Below are positions 55,914 through 64,000 of a stretch of 64,000 bases of DNA, piece by piece (the stretch's first letter is position 1; every line of letters starts with the position of its first letter). A program made the position numbers and the translations under genes. The notes beneath the pieces were generated by a model. The model was not told the DNA's origin and did not search any database. It saw only the letters and a list, made by a program, of their open reading frames with translations. The stretch is from the NCBI RefSeq assembly GCF_902712875.1, contig NZ_LR743509.1, positions 3,424,001-3,488,000 of the forward strand, written 5' to 3'. The DNA comes from Hyphomicrobium sp. ghe19. Its GTDB lineage: Bacteria; Pseudomonadota; Alphaproteobacteria; Rhizobiales; Hyphomicrobiaceae.

Positions 55914-56351
55914 TTATCGCGGCCGGCGGGGAACCATCAGCACCGCCTCGCCCGTCAAAACCGGTTTGCCGGCGACAGTGCAGAGGCACTCGAACCGGGC
56001 CCGCTTCTTGTCGGGTATCAGCTCGACGAGCTTGACGAGGGTTTCGACGCGATCGTCGATCTTGACCGGGCCTTTGAAGAACAGCGACTGGGAAACGTAA
56101 ATAGCGCCGGGGCCGGGAAGTTTCATTCCGAAGATGGCCGAGATGTAGCCAGCGGAAAGAATGCCGTGAGCGATACGCTCCTTGAAGATCGTCTTGGCGG
56201 CGTATTCGGCGTCGAGATGTACGGGGTTGTAGTCACCCGACAGGGCCGCGTAGGCGACGATATCCGCCTCGCCCACGATCCTCGACATCGAGGCTTCCTG
56301 CCCGACTTCTAGATCCTCGAAATACTTTGTCCGGCCGGCGGTTGCGAGCAT
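55914..56351 (-). CDS. MaoC-like (R)-specific enoyl-CoA hydratase family protein
   Basis: 145 residues from the ATG at 56351, with AGGGA six bases upstream. Hot-dog fold with the hydratase-2 motif SGDYNPVHLDAEYA (Asp and His), then ERIAHGILSAGYISAIFG. Such proteins hydrate trans-2-enoyl-CoA to (R)-3-hydroxyacyl-CoA, the PhaJ reaction supplying polyhydroxyalkanoate, though the substrate here is not shown. PhaZ is encoded in the same window. Confidence 0.87.
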   Translation of the reverse strand: MLATAGRTKYFEDLEVGQEASMSRIVGEADIVAYAALSGDYNPVHLDAEYAAKTIFKERIAHGILSAGYISAIFGMKLPGPGAIYVSQSLFFKGPVKIDDRVETLVKLVELIPDKKRARFECLCTVAGKPVLTGEAVLMVPRRPR

Positions 56352-56588
56352 TAAGCGTCCCTGCACGTTATGGCCCGATCGACGAACGGGCTTTTTTCGG
56401 GGACATTAACCCGTCATAAACACGGGCCGCAACCGCGGCGCTGCCGATCTGGCTGCGGCCTTGTTGCAGTTGCCTTGGCTTTGAGCCTTGCGTGACGCCC
56501 TGCCGAAGCGTTATACAGGCGTATTCCCTTTATTTACCGTTTTACTGGCTTTCGCTGACCCCCGGCGAAAGACCGAAAGAGGACACCC

Positions 56589-57332
56589 ATGAGCGACCGC
56601 CGCCCCCTGATGCCGAAAGCCACCGCCGTTTGGCTGGTGGAAAACACGGCGCTCTCGTTTGACCAGATCGCTGAGTTCTGCGGTCTCCATCCGCTCGAGG
56701 TCAAGGGTATCGCCGATGGCGAGGTGGCACAGGGCATCAAAGGCATGGACCCCGTCACGAACGGGCAGCTGACGCGCGAAGAGATTGCGCGGGCCGAAAA
56801 GGACGGGAAATACAAACTGCACCTCGCGGAAAGCAAGGTGCAGCTGCCGCCGCTTCCGCAGACGCGCAAGGGTCCTCGTTACACGCCCGTGTCTCGCCGT
56901 CACGACCGGCCGAACGCGGTGCTGTGGATTCTTCGCAACCATCCGGAACTCAAGGACAGCCAGATCATGCGCCTCGTCGGCACGACCAAGCCGACGATCG
57001 CTCAGATCCGCGACCGGACGCACTGGAACTCTGCCCAGCTGACGCCGCAGGACCCGGTGACGCTCGGCCTCTGCTCGCAGGTCGACCTCGATGCCGAAGT
57101 GAAAAAGGCTGCGCGCCGCACGGGCGGCGACCGCAAGGAGGCAGGCGACGAGGAGAAGGCCGGAACGCTTCTCCCGACGTCGGAGACCACCGCTTCGCCC
57201 GCGCGCGCCGAGATCCTGGCGCCGAAGGGCCCGGAAGAGGCTGCCGAGGAAACACCGGAGCAAGAGCAGGCGCGTGTTCTCGCGAAGCTCAAGGGCATGA
57301 CGCCCAAGGAAGCAGAACCAGAGGACGAATAA
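56589..57332 (+). CDS. trcR: Cell cycle transcriptional regulator TrcR (DUF1013)
   Basis: 247 residues. The first 170 match DUF1013: PKATAVWLVENTALSFDQIAEFCGLHPLEVKGIADG, DPVTNGQLTREEIARAE, and NAVLWILRNHPELKDSQIMRLVGTTKPTIAQIRDRTHWN, a helix-turn-helix segment. The last 70 are acidic, Ala/Glu-rich and probably disordered. TrcR acts in the cell-cycle transcription programme of Caulobacter and relatives. No GANTC methylation site is seen in the 222 bases upstream. Confidence 0.92.
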   Translation: MSDRRPLMPKATAVWLVENTALSFDQIAEFCGLHPLEVKGIADGEVAQGIKGMDPVTNGQLTREEIARAEKDGKYKLHLAESKVQLPPLPQTRKGPRYTPVSRRHDRPNAVLWILRNHPELKDSQIMRLVGTTKPTIAQIRDRTHWNSAQLTPQDPVTLGLCSQVDLDAEVKKAARRTGGDRKEAGDEEKAGTLLPTSETTASPARAEILAPKGPEEAAEETPEQEQARVLAKLKGMTPKEAEPEDE

Positions 57333-57346
57333 ACTCTGGTGGACGG

Positions 57347-57366
57347 CGGCCGGCGTCTGCCGGCCG
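57347..57366 (+). terminator. Hairpin after trcR, possible terminator
   Basis: CGGCCGGC and GCCGGCCG form a perfect 8-bp stem with loop GTCT, 15 bases after the trcR stop. The T-rich ATTTTTT occurs about 50 bases further on rather than directly after, so it is not a textbook terminator. Confidence 0.45.
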
Positions 57367-57589
57367 ATGCCTCCCTCATCCCGTTTGGGGGCTATGCGGG
57401 CCTTTCGTTCTAATTTTTTGGTCGCCGGCGTTTGCCGAGATGACTCGCTTGAAACTTGACAGCCGAAGGCGTTCCCGGTCTCAAATCCGGCATTGTCGGC
57501 CGTTTCCGGTTTCGCTAGCGTCGCCGCAATCAAAAAATGCTTTCGGCCGTTGAGAGCTTGGAGCTAGGTAGGAACCCGGGGCACCGATC

Positions 57590-59215
57590 GTGACGAACCC
57601 ATTTGAGCAGCATCTCGATAAGAACGCAGCGAACTTCCAGCCGCTGACACCCCTGTCATTCCTTTCCCGTTCGGCGCTTGCCGCTCCGAACCACACGGCC
57701 ATCATTCACGGCGACGCGCGTCTCACGTACGCCGAATTCTACGCCCGCTGCCGTCAGCTCGCCTCGGCTCTCGCCCAGCTCTCCATCGGAACCGGCGATA
57801 CCGTATCCGTGATGTTGGCGAATACGCCGCCGATGCTGGAAGCCCATTACGGTGTCCCGATGACGGGCGCGGTTCTTCACACGATCAACACGCGGCTCGA
57901 CCCGGCGATCATCGCGTTCCAGCTCGATCACGCCGGAACGAAGGTGCTGATTACCGACCGCGAGTTCTCGTCCGTCGTGAAGGCTGCTCTCGAGCTCGCG
58001 ACCGTGAAGCCGATCGTCATCGACTACAACGATCCGGAATTTCCGCAGACGGGCGAAGCGCTCTCGACGGAGGACTACGAAGCGTTCGTCTCCAAGGGCG
58101 ATCCGAATTTCGAATGGCGTTGGCCGGCCGACGAGTGGGAAGCGATCTCGCTCAATTACACGTCCGGCACGACGGGCAACCCGAAAGGCGTTGTCTATCA
58201 TCACCGCGGCGCGGCGCTGATGTGCTACGCGAACGTCATTTCGACCGGCATGACACGTTTTCCCGTGTACCTCTGGACGCTGCCGATGTTCCATTGCAAC
58301 GGCTGGTGTTTCCCATGGGCCGTGACGATGCTTCAAGGCACGCACGTTTGCCTCCGATGGGTGCGCGCCAAGGCGATGTACGATTCCATCGTTACGCATA
58401 ACGTTACGCACCTGTCCGGCGCGCCGATCGTCATGTCGACGCTTCTCAACGCGACGGACGACGAGAGGCAGAAGATCGGGCATGTCGTTGCATTCAACCA
58501 TGCCGCGGCGCCGCCGCCCGCGTCGGTCATGGCCGCGATGGCGGATGCCGGTTTTGAGCTGACGCATCTTTACGGACTGACCGAGACGTACGGCCCGGCG
58601 ACGATCAACGAGTGGGACGAGTCGTGGAACGACCTGCCTCCGCTCGAACGTGGCGCCAAGCGTATCCGCCAGGGCATTCGCTACGTCGCGCTCGAAGACC
58701 TCACCGTACTCGACGCCGAGACGATGAAGAAAGTTCCGGCCGACGGCGAGACGCTGGGCGAGGTCATGTTCCGCGGCAACATCGTGATGAAGGGCTATCT
58801 CAAGAACCCGAAAGCGACGGACGAAGCGTTCGCGGGTGGATGGTTCCATTCCGGCGACATCGGCGTCTTGCATCCCGACGGCTACATTCAGCTGAAGGAC
58901 CGCTCGAAAGACATCATCATCTCGGGTGGCGAGAACATCTCTTCGATCGAAGTCGAGGAGGTGCTCTACAAGCATCCCGCCGTCGCATTCTGCGCGGTCG
59001 TTGCGAAGCCCGACGACAAGTGGGGCGAGACGCCGTGCGCCTTCATCGAGCTTCGGCCGGGCGCGACGGCGACGGCCGACGAGATCATCGAATGGTGCAG
59101 ATCAGGTCTCGCGCGCTACAAGGTTCCCCGTCATATCGTCTTCTCTGAAGTTCCGAAAACGTCGACCGGCAAGATCCAGAAATTCAAACTGCGCGAGTTG
59201 GCAAAAGAGGCGTGA
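57590..59215 (+). CDS. AMP-dependent fatty acyl-CoA synthetase (medium-chain/DmdB-like)
   Basis: Activates a carboxylic acid to its CoA thioester by way of an acyl-adenylate. 541 residues from a GTG at 57590. P-loop-like YTSGTTGNPKGVVYHHRG, LYGLTETYGPATINEWDE, WFHSGDIGVLHPDGY, KDIIISGGENISSIEVEE, and the A10 lysine in STGKIQKFKLRE are all present. Length and sequence style fit the branch holding AlkK and the 3-methylmercaptopropionate ligase DmdB; the substrate is unresolved. Stands alone. Confidence 0.9.
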   Translation: MTNPFEQHLDKNAANFQPLTPLSFLSRSALAAPNHTAIIHGDARLTYAEFYARCRQLASALAQLSIGTGDTVSVMLANTPPMLEAHYGVPMTGAVLHTINTRLDPAIIAFQLDHAGTKVLITDREFSSVVKAALELATVKPIVIDYNDPEFPQTGEALSTEDYEAFVSKGDPNFEWRWPADEWEAISLNYTSGTTGNPKGVVYHHRGAALMCYANVISTGMTRFPVYLWTLPMFHCNGWCFPWAVTMLQGTHVCLRWVRAKAMYDSIVTHNVTHLSGAPIVMSTLLNATDDERQKIGHVVAFNHAAAPPPASVMAAMADAGFELTHLYGLTETYGPATINEWDESWNDLPPLERGAKRIRQGIRYVALEDLTVLDAETMKKVPADGETLGEVMFRGNIVMKGYLKNPKATDEAFAGGWFHSGDIGVLHPDGYIQLKDRSKDIIISGGENISSIEVEEVLYKHPAVAFCAVVAKPDDKWGETPCAFIELRPGATATADEIIEWCRSGLARYKVPRHIVFSEVPKTSTGKIQKFKLRELAKEA

Positions 59216-59226
59216 GCTTTGCGGCT

Positions 59227-61167
59227 TCACCGCCGCCGAGCGCCAGCCATTTTGTTTTCCGGCCAGAGGATCGGCACCAGTAATTTCTTCGCCAAGACGT
59301 TGGCTCCGCTGACGGACAAATGGTTATCGTCGAAATAGAGCACGGCGTCCTCGAGGTAAGCGCTGCAGAGCCCGTCGTTACAAAGTGCGGGCGCGACCGG
59401 CACATAGGTCGCGTTTACCTCCGAGGCGATGCTCCGCAAGTTCGCGTCGACGCCGGGGAAGCGCTCGTCCGGCGAAAATCTGAAATCTGCCGGATCATTG
59501 CCCCGGTTGGTCCATCGGGCGACCGTCGCCGGGGCCGGCATGTGATTGGGAAGATTCGGAATTGGACCCAACACGATCAGCCGATGCCCGGCGGCGCTCA
59601 ACGCCGTAAGTGAGTTCCGCAGCCCCTCCCAGTATCGCCCGGGGCCCTCATTCGTCCACGCATGGGAATTCGCGGCGATGATGATCGTCGCCGGTGCGAT
59701 CGCGACGAGTTTCGCGAGCATGTTCTCATTATAGCGCGCGCACGCAACGCGCCTTGGATAGGCGAAATGGGCTGCTGGCGGGCATCCCGAAGCGGTGATC
59801 TCGCGAATGCTTTCCCTGCGCGCTTTCGCGAGCAATCCGAGTACCGCGCTGAATTCGGCGCCGTGGCTGTCGGCATAAACGATGATCTTCGGCGGAACGG
59901 CCTCTCCCAAAACGCATGAATTTTCGTACTTGCCCTTCGCGGTTCCATCGAAATGGCATTTGGCGCGCCACGGACTGGAGTCGCTTTCCGCTGCGGCTAG
60001 ATCGAGAACCTGCTGGGAAAAGCGATCCGGGAAGCCTTGCCATGAAATGAGGATGAGCGAGACAGCGACGAGGCTTCCGAGGCCAACGCCACCGCTCCAA
60101 AGGATGGCCGGCCGCGTGAAGCCACCCGCACCTCGCCGTCTGAACGGCTGCTCGATGAAGCGCCACGTGAGCGCGGCCAACGCGATCGACGTTCCGGCAA
60201 CGGCGAGTTTCTGAAGTTCGGTCAGCGCCTCGACGTTCAGCAGGTTCGCGAACACGATCAGCGGCCAATGCCAGAGATAGAGGCTGTAGGAAATCAGCCC
60301 GAGCGCGACGAGCGGCCCCGCCGCAAGCAGCCGCGCGGACGTGTTCTCTCCCTGCCCTGCCCAAATGACGGCGGCCGCTCCCAGGCACGGGAGAAGCGCG
60401 GCCAATCCCGGAAAAGGTGTTTTCGACGTGTAGCCGAAAACGGCAATCGCGATGGCGAGCAACCCCAGCGCACCGGCCGCGTCGCGCAGCAGCCGGGATG
60501 CGGGCTTCGGAACGAACCCGAGCGCGAGGATGCTTCCTGCCAGCAGTTCCCACGCGCGTGTCGGGAGCAGGAAGAACGTGCTTTGAGGATGATCGGCGAG
60601 ACGAACCATGCTCAAAAACAACGAGCCCGCAAACAACAGCCAGATGATTGTGCGGATGCGGCCTCTCCACCATTTGAAGGCGGCCATCAAAAGCAGCGGG
60701 AAGACAATATAGAACTGCTCTTCGACGCCGAGGCTCCATGTGTGGAACAAGGGCTGTGTTTCGGCTGCGGAATCGAAATATCCGGAATGACGAAGGCACC
60801 AGAAATTGCTGACTGACAGCGCCGTCGCGATCAGGCTCGACGCGAACTCTTTCAATTCATCGGGCAGGAGAAACGCGAGCGCCAAAACGGTCGTCGCGGC
60901 GCAAACGAAAACGAGCGCCGGGACGATCCTGCGAATGCGGCGATCGTAGAAGCTCGCGATGCTGAACGTGCCTGCCTCCAACTCGGAAGCAATAATGGAC
61001 GTGATCAGAAATCCGGACAGCACGAAGAAAACGTCGACGCCGACGAAGCCGCCCGAGGCGAACGGAACGCCGAGGTGATAGGCGACGACCGCTGTGACTG
61101 CGATTCCCCTAAGGCCGTCCAGATCGCGGCGATAGGTGAGAGCCCGGCGAGGGACGACCTCAGACAA
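59227..61167 (-). CDS. OafA/YrhL-type membrane O-acyltransferase with SGNH domain
   Basis: Transfers acyl, usually acetyl, groups to surface polysaccharide. 646 residues from a TTG; an in-frame stop lies just upstream. Acyltransferase-3 domain (about 10-375, ten or so helices) with YRRDLDGLRGIAVTAVVAYHL, FVGVDVFFVLSGFLIT, SFYDRRIRRIVPAL and HTWSLGVEEQFYIVFP. A C-terminal periplasmic SGNH-like domain starts near YADSHGAEFSAVL (nucleophile Ser) and ends with LYFDDNHLSVSGANVLA (Asp-x2-His). This is the fused architecture of OafA relatives. Confidence 0.92.
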   Translation of the reverse strand: MSEVVPRRALTYRRDLDGLRGIAVTAVVAYHLGVPFASGGFVGVDVFFVLSGFLITSIIASELEAGTFSIASFYDRRIRRIVPALVFVCAATTVLALAFLLPDELKEFASSLIATALSVSNFWCLRHSGYFDSAAETQPLFHTWSLGVEEQFYIVFPLLLMAAFKWWRGRIRTIIWLLFAGSLFLSMVRLADHPQSTFFLLPTRAWELLAGSILALGFVPKPASRLLRDAAGALGLLAIAIAVFGYTSKTPFPGLAALLPCLGAAAVIWAGQGENTSARLLAAGPLVALGLISYSLYLWHWPLIVFANLLNVEALTELQKLAVAGTSIALAALTWRFIEQPFRRRGAGGFTRPAILWSGGVGLGSLVAVSLILISWQGFPDRFSQQVLDLAAAESDSSPWRAKCHFDGTAKGKYENSCVLGEAVPPKIIVYADSHGAEFSAVLGLLAKARRESIREITASGCPPAAHFAYPRRVACARYNENMLAKLVAIAPATIIIAANSHAWTNEGPGRYWEGLRNSLTALSAAGHRLIVLGPIPNLPNHMPAPATVARWTNRGNDPADFRFSPDERFPGVDANLRSIASEVNATYVPVAPALCNDGLCSAYLEDAVLYFDDNHLSVSGANVLAKKLLVPILWPENKMAGARRR

Positions 61168-61323
61168 GCGCGTTCACGACGCGCGTCGCACGAGACGACA
61201 TTTGTGGAATTTCCCCTGAATGTGAACCCCGCACGAGACTATGCCCCAACCCCGAGGGTATTCAACCCGAGTGCGGACAACAATTGTTAATTAGGGGGAA
61301 TATCGTCGGCAATTGGATGGGAT

Positions 61324-61983
61324 TCAGAATTCGACTTCGAGCTCGACGATCTCGTCCGGCTCGATGAGGGCGCCTTGCGTCCACTCCTGCATCAGCGTCC
61401 AATGGAAGATGGTTTCGCAATATGCCGAAAGGGCCGGCTCGAGAGGCACAGCGTACGTGCGAAAGCGGGTGCAGACCGGGGCGTACATCGCGTCGGCGAC
61501 CGTCGGCTTTGGTCCGAAGAGATATGGGCCGCCGTACTTCTCAAGGCACTCCGTCCATATGGTTTTGATGCGCTCGACATCCGGACGCGCGCCCGAAAAA
61601 ATCTTGAAGGAGGCGTGGCGCGCCTTGAGATTCATCGGCAGGGCGGAACGGAGGTTATAGAAGCCGGAGTGCATTTCGCCCGACACGGCGCGGCAATGGG
61701 CGCGGGCTGCCTGATCGGCGGGAAGCAGTCCCGCTTTCGGTGCGATCTCCGCCATGTATTCGGCGATGGCGAGCGTGTCCCATACGGTCACGTTGCCGTG
61801 CGTGAGCCGTGGCACGCTGCGAACCGACGGTGAAAGCAGCAACAGCTCCTGCCGGGCTTCGGCATCGTCCGTCGCAACCGACTCCTCATCGAAGTCGAGC
61901 CCAGCCATGCGGCATAGCAACCAGCCCCGCAGAGACCAGGACGAATAATTCTTCGACGAGATCGTCAACGTGGCGTTCGACAT
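61324..61983 (-). CDS. Glutathione S-transferase family protein
   Basis: 219 residues from the ATG at 61983; a GTG at 61995 is possible. Thioredoxin-like N-domain (LTISSKNYSSWSLRGWLLCRMAG, then RSVPRLTHGNVTVWDTLAIAEYMAE) with Ser in the usual catalytic region (NYSSWS), and an all-helical C-domain with PYLFGPKPTVADAMYAPVCTRF. Cytoplasmic; the substrate is unknown. It is divergent from phaZ. Confidence 0.9.
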   Translation of the reverse strand: MSNATLTISSKNYSSWSLRGWLLCRMAGLDFDEESVATDDAEARQELLLLSPSVRSVPRLTHGNVTVWDTLAIAEYMAEIAPKAGLLPADQAARAHCRAVSGEMHSGFYNLRSALPMNLKARHASFKIFSGARPDVERIKTIWTECLEKYGGPYLFGPKPTVADAMYAPVCTRFRTYAVPLEPALSAYCETIFHWTLMQEWTQGALIEPDEIVELEVEF

Positions 61984-62111
61984 CGACGAAGGCACTCCCT
62001 TTTTCCGTGCTTAGCCTGCGGCCACAATCCTCTCGCAGTGCAGCGGAATATGCACTAAGTTTTTCAGTCGCATCGGTTTTTCAGGCCGGCGCGAGAGGGA
62101 AATCGCACGCG

Positions 62112-63326
62112 ATGCTGTACCAAGCCTACCAGTTTCAGGATGACCTTTGGGCGCCTTTCCGGGAGGCCGCCCGGTACTCGATGGCTGCGATGGGGCATCG
62201 GTTTTCGCCCAACTTCGATATCTTAAAGGGGCATTTCGCGGCTGGATTCGAGATGGTTTCGCGGTTCCAGCTGACCCATTCGCGCCCGGACTTCGGCATT
62301 TCAACAGTTCGCGTCGGCAACCGCGACGTTCCGGTCGTCGAGGATGTGGCGCTGGACCTGCCGTTCGGTAACCTTTTGCATTTCCGGAAAGACGTCGACA
62401 CCGCGCAGCCCAAAGTCCTCGTCGTCGCACCGCTCTCGGGTCATTTCGCGACGCTGCTCGCCAAGACCTGCGAGACACTGCTCCGCGATCACGACGTTTA
62501 CATTACCGACTGGGCCAACGCCCGCGACGTCCCTCTCGAAGCCGGCCGGTTCGGCGTCGACGAGTATGTCGATTACATCATCCGCTTCGTTGAAGAGATC
62601 GGTCCGGGTGCGCATCTCCTCGCCGTCTGTCAGCCGTGCGTGCAGGCGCTCGTCGCCGTCTCGATCATGTCGGAAGACAAGCATCCGGCGACGCCGCGCT
62701 CGATGACGCTGATGGCCGGCCCCATCGACACGCGCGAAAGCCCGACCGCCGTCAACAAGCTGGCGATGGAGAAATCGATCTCCTGGTTCAAGGCGCACGT
62801 CACCGCGCGCGTTCCGAGCCGCTACAAGGGCGCGGGGCGGCGGGTCTATCCGGGCTTCGTTCAGCTGTTCAGCTTTCTAGCGATGAACATCGATCGTCAC
62901 CGCGCGCAGCATCAGAAGCTTTACGATCACCTGGCCAACGGCGAGTTCGCCGAAGCCGAGAAGATCAAGACGTTCTATGACGAATATTTCGCCGTCCTGG
63001 ATCTCACCGAGGAATTCTACCTCGAGACGATCGACCGGATTTTTCAGCGTGCGGATCTGGCGAAGGGGAATTTCACCTACCACGGCCGGAAAGTCGATCC
63101 CGCCAAGATCCACAAGACGGCGTTGCTGACGGTCGAAGGCGGGCGGGACGATATTTGCGCGCTCGGGCAAACGGCTGCGGCGCACGAGCTCTGTCAATCG
63201 CTGCGGCCGCATCTGAAGCGGCACCACCTGCAGGCCAACGTCGGGCACTACGGCACGTTCAACGGCCGGCGGTGGGAGACCGAAATCTATCCCGCGGTGC
63301 GAAACTTCGTTTTATCCATGGAATAG
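62112..63326 (+). CDS. phaZ: Intracellular polyhydroxyalkanoate depolymerase PhaZ
   Basis: Degrades stored polyhydroxybutyrate granules. 404 residues from the ATG at 62112; the upstream open frame belongs to the GST antisense. The lipase-box-like AVCQPCVQA places Cys173 where serine hydrolases carry Ser, the hallmark of intracellular PhaZ. MLYQAYQFQDDLWAPFREAA at the start, VYITDWANARDVPL and the late QANVGHYGTFNGRRWETEI with the catalytic His agree with the family. Confidence 0.95.
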   Translation: MLYQAYQFQDDLWAPFREAARYSMAAMGHRFSPNFDILKGHFAAGFEMVSRFQLTHSRPDFGISTVRVGNRDVPVVEDVALDLPFGNLLHFRKDVDTAQPKVLVVAPLSGHFATLLAKTCETLLRDHDVYITDWANARDVPLEAGRFGVDEYVDYIIRFVEEIGPGAHLLAVCQPCVQALVAVSIMSEDKHPATPRSMTLMAGPIDTRESPTAVNKLAMEKSISWFKAHVTARVPSRYKGAGRRVYPGFVQLFSFLAMNIDRHRAQHQKLYDHLANGEFAEAEKIKTFYDEYFAVLDLTEEFYLETIDRIFQRADLAKGNFTYHGRKVDPAKIHKTALLTVEGGRDDICALGQTAAAHELCQSLRPHLKRHHLQANVGHYGTFNGRRWETEIYPAVRNFVLSME

Positions 63327-63372
63327 CGGCTCGGCGCCGACAGGCCGGCGCGGCTAGCGTGGCTCCGCCCTT

Positions 63373-63684
63373 CTATTTCACCCAGACCTTGTGCTGGCAA
63401 TCAAGCCACTGAGCGATGACCGAGCGGTCGTGGAATTGTATCGCTCCGCAGTTCTGACAGACGATCATCAGCACATTGACCGGCGCCGTGCTTGAAGACG
63501 ACTTGCGCTCGCAGGTCAGCATATGGATGTCGACGTCGCAATTTGAGCGGAAGCGCCCACAGACAGGGCACGACGTGATGTGTTTTCCGAAAAGAAAACG
63601 GTCAACTTCCGCTTTCGTCAGATCGCGGGTCGGCGTTTCCGTTTCACGAGTGGCGGTTGCAGCGTCTGTCATTGCAGTCACCAT
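63373..63684 (-). CDS. Small zinc-ribbon-like protein of unknown function
   Basis: 103 residues from the ATG at 63684, with GAGG nine bases upstream; an ATG at 63672 and one at 63732 are alternatives. Two CxxC pairs (TSCPVCGRF and VCQNCGAIQ) plus further Cys at CDVDIHMLTC suggest a zinc-bound fold. No signal peptide. It resembles short rhizobial proteins I cannot name. Convergent with phaZ. Confidence 0.65.
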   Translation of the reverse strand: MVTAMTDAATATRETETPTRDLTKAEVDRFLFGKHITSCPVCGRFRSNCDVDIHMLTCERKSSSSTAPVNVLMIVCQNCGAIQFHDRSVIAQWLDCQHKVWVK

Positions 63685-63898
63685 GTTGAAAGACCTCGCA
63701 CACAAGAATCGTATGATGAGTGGCCGCCTCATACAAGAAGAGTTCGAAGCAACGTCGCAATAATTGACGACCGTTTTTCAAGCACGTTTCTTGTGCGGCG
63801 CAGTATTCGCGTTGCAATAATGTCGTTCCACGGAATGATTTGCCGACTGACGACATTTCTGGCCGGCTACATCTCCCCGCATCGCGACCGAATGGGCC

Positions 63899-63923
63899 GG
63901 AACGGCACACCTCTCAATACGTT
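63899..63923 (+). promoter_or_regulatory. EcfG-type general stress promoter
   Basis: GGAAC (63899-63903), a 16-base spacer, then CGTT (63920-63923): the exact consensus of promoters used by the alphaproteobacterial general stress sigma factor EcfG. It lies 56 bases upstream of the small gene at 63980, on the same strand. Confidence 0.65.
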
Positions 63924-63979
63924 GATCACCCAATCGCGGGGCAGTCGCGATCAGTCATCAACGTAGGAGAGACACGACA

Positions 63980-64000
63980 ATGCTGAAGTATTCGATTGCT
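63980..64000 (+). CDS. Start of a small gene cut by the window edge
   Basis: ATG at 63980 preceded by TAGGAGAG at about 10 bases; only seven codons (MLKYSIA) are visible. The short hydrophobic opening would suit a DUF1328-type small membrane protein, a family often under EcfG control, but seven residues cannot establish this. Confidence 0.45.

Noticed and set aside
57590..57592. Possible earlier or later start for the acyl-CoA synthetase
   Set aside because: The GTG has only a distant AGGA upstream, but no better in-frame ATG precedes the conserved N-terminal region, so GTG is kept.
57656..58975. 439-codon minus-strand frame opposite the acyl-CoA synthetase
   Set aside because: Antisense to a gene with every adenylation motif; no supporting ribosome site or domain.
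61279..61288. Palindrome AACAATTGTT upstream of the O-acyltransferase gene
   Set aside because: Ten bases in a short AT-rich stretch; too short and without a known matching regulator to support a site.
1..64000. tRNA genes, CRISPR arrays, insertion sequences, prophage
   Set aside because: No T-loop GTTCRANNC with supporting arms, no regularly spaced direct repeats, no transposase or integrase-like translation seen.

Overview
The window is a 64 kb stretch of an alphaproteobacterial chromosome with high G+C content and tightly packed genes. The gene content and order point to the Hyphomicrobiales (Rhizobiales), and a Hyphomicrobium-like methylotroph would fit. The pointers are hisS-hisZ-hisG with short HisG, ubiA divergent from rsmE-gshA, ileS-lspA-lipoprotein-M16-M16, a TrcR (DUF1013) cell-cycle regulator, DUF4170 and DUF2093 genes beside lipid A genes, a GTTC/GAAC-type SOS box, an Irr-type box at bacterioferritin, and an EcfG-type promoter. 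The genus is inference. I found no tRNA, rRNA, CRISPR array, transposase or prophage.

Layout. 1-2572 (minus): polyamine-type ABC importer (binding protein, ATPase, start of a permease). 2868-5656: modE-like regulator facing modABC. 5812-8550: MocR-type regulator, a DUF983 membrane protein and pyroglutamyl peptidase. 8633-12539: Tat-exported beta-helix protein and recQ. 12540-16015: hisG-hisZ-hisS. 16163-23281: a six-gene cluster, glcD-glcE-glcF-cobT-cobS-GNAT. 23499-27395: Cys-rich secreted protein, gshA, rsmE, ubiA. 27674-34028: envelope lipid A/Kdo block (DUF4170, MsbA-like exporter, phosphatase, an acyltransferase-WaaA fusion, LpxK, DUF2093). 34147-40124: xseA, purD, patatin, tadA, rluB, rsmD. 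40121-43892: HD-GYP response regulator, sugar MFS transporter, Bfd-like ferredoxin and bacterioferritin. 44019-47233: mutL and pgi. 47441-56351 (minus): maoC, ribF, ileS, lspA, lipoprotein and a paired M16 peptidase. 56589-63684: trcR, acyl-CoA synthetase, O-acyltransferase, glutathione S-transferase, phaZ and a zinc-ribbon protein. The right edge cuts a small gene behind an EcfG-type promoter.

Most genes are housekeeping. The less ordinary items are: one polypeptide joining a DUF374 acyltransferase to the Kdo transferase WaaA; a palindromic repeat inserted in frame inside ileS; a molybdate locus with no Mop/TOBE sensing domain; a nested hairpin with a G-quadruplex pattern plus a canonical SOS box ahead of recQ; a small secreted protein with mirror-symmetric cysteine spacing; and a dispersed GTCATCC.../...GGATGAC palindromic repeat family at gene ends. 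I see no convincing new multi-gene defence or biosynthetic system.
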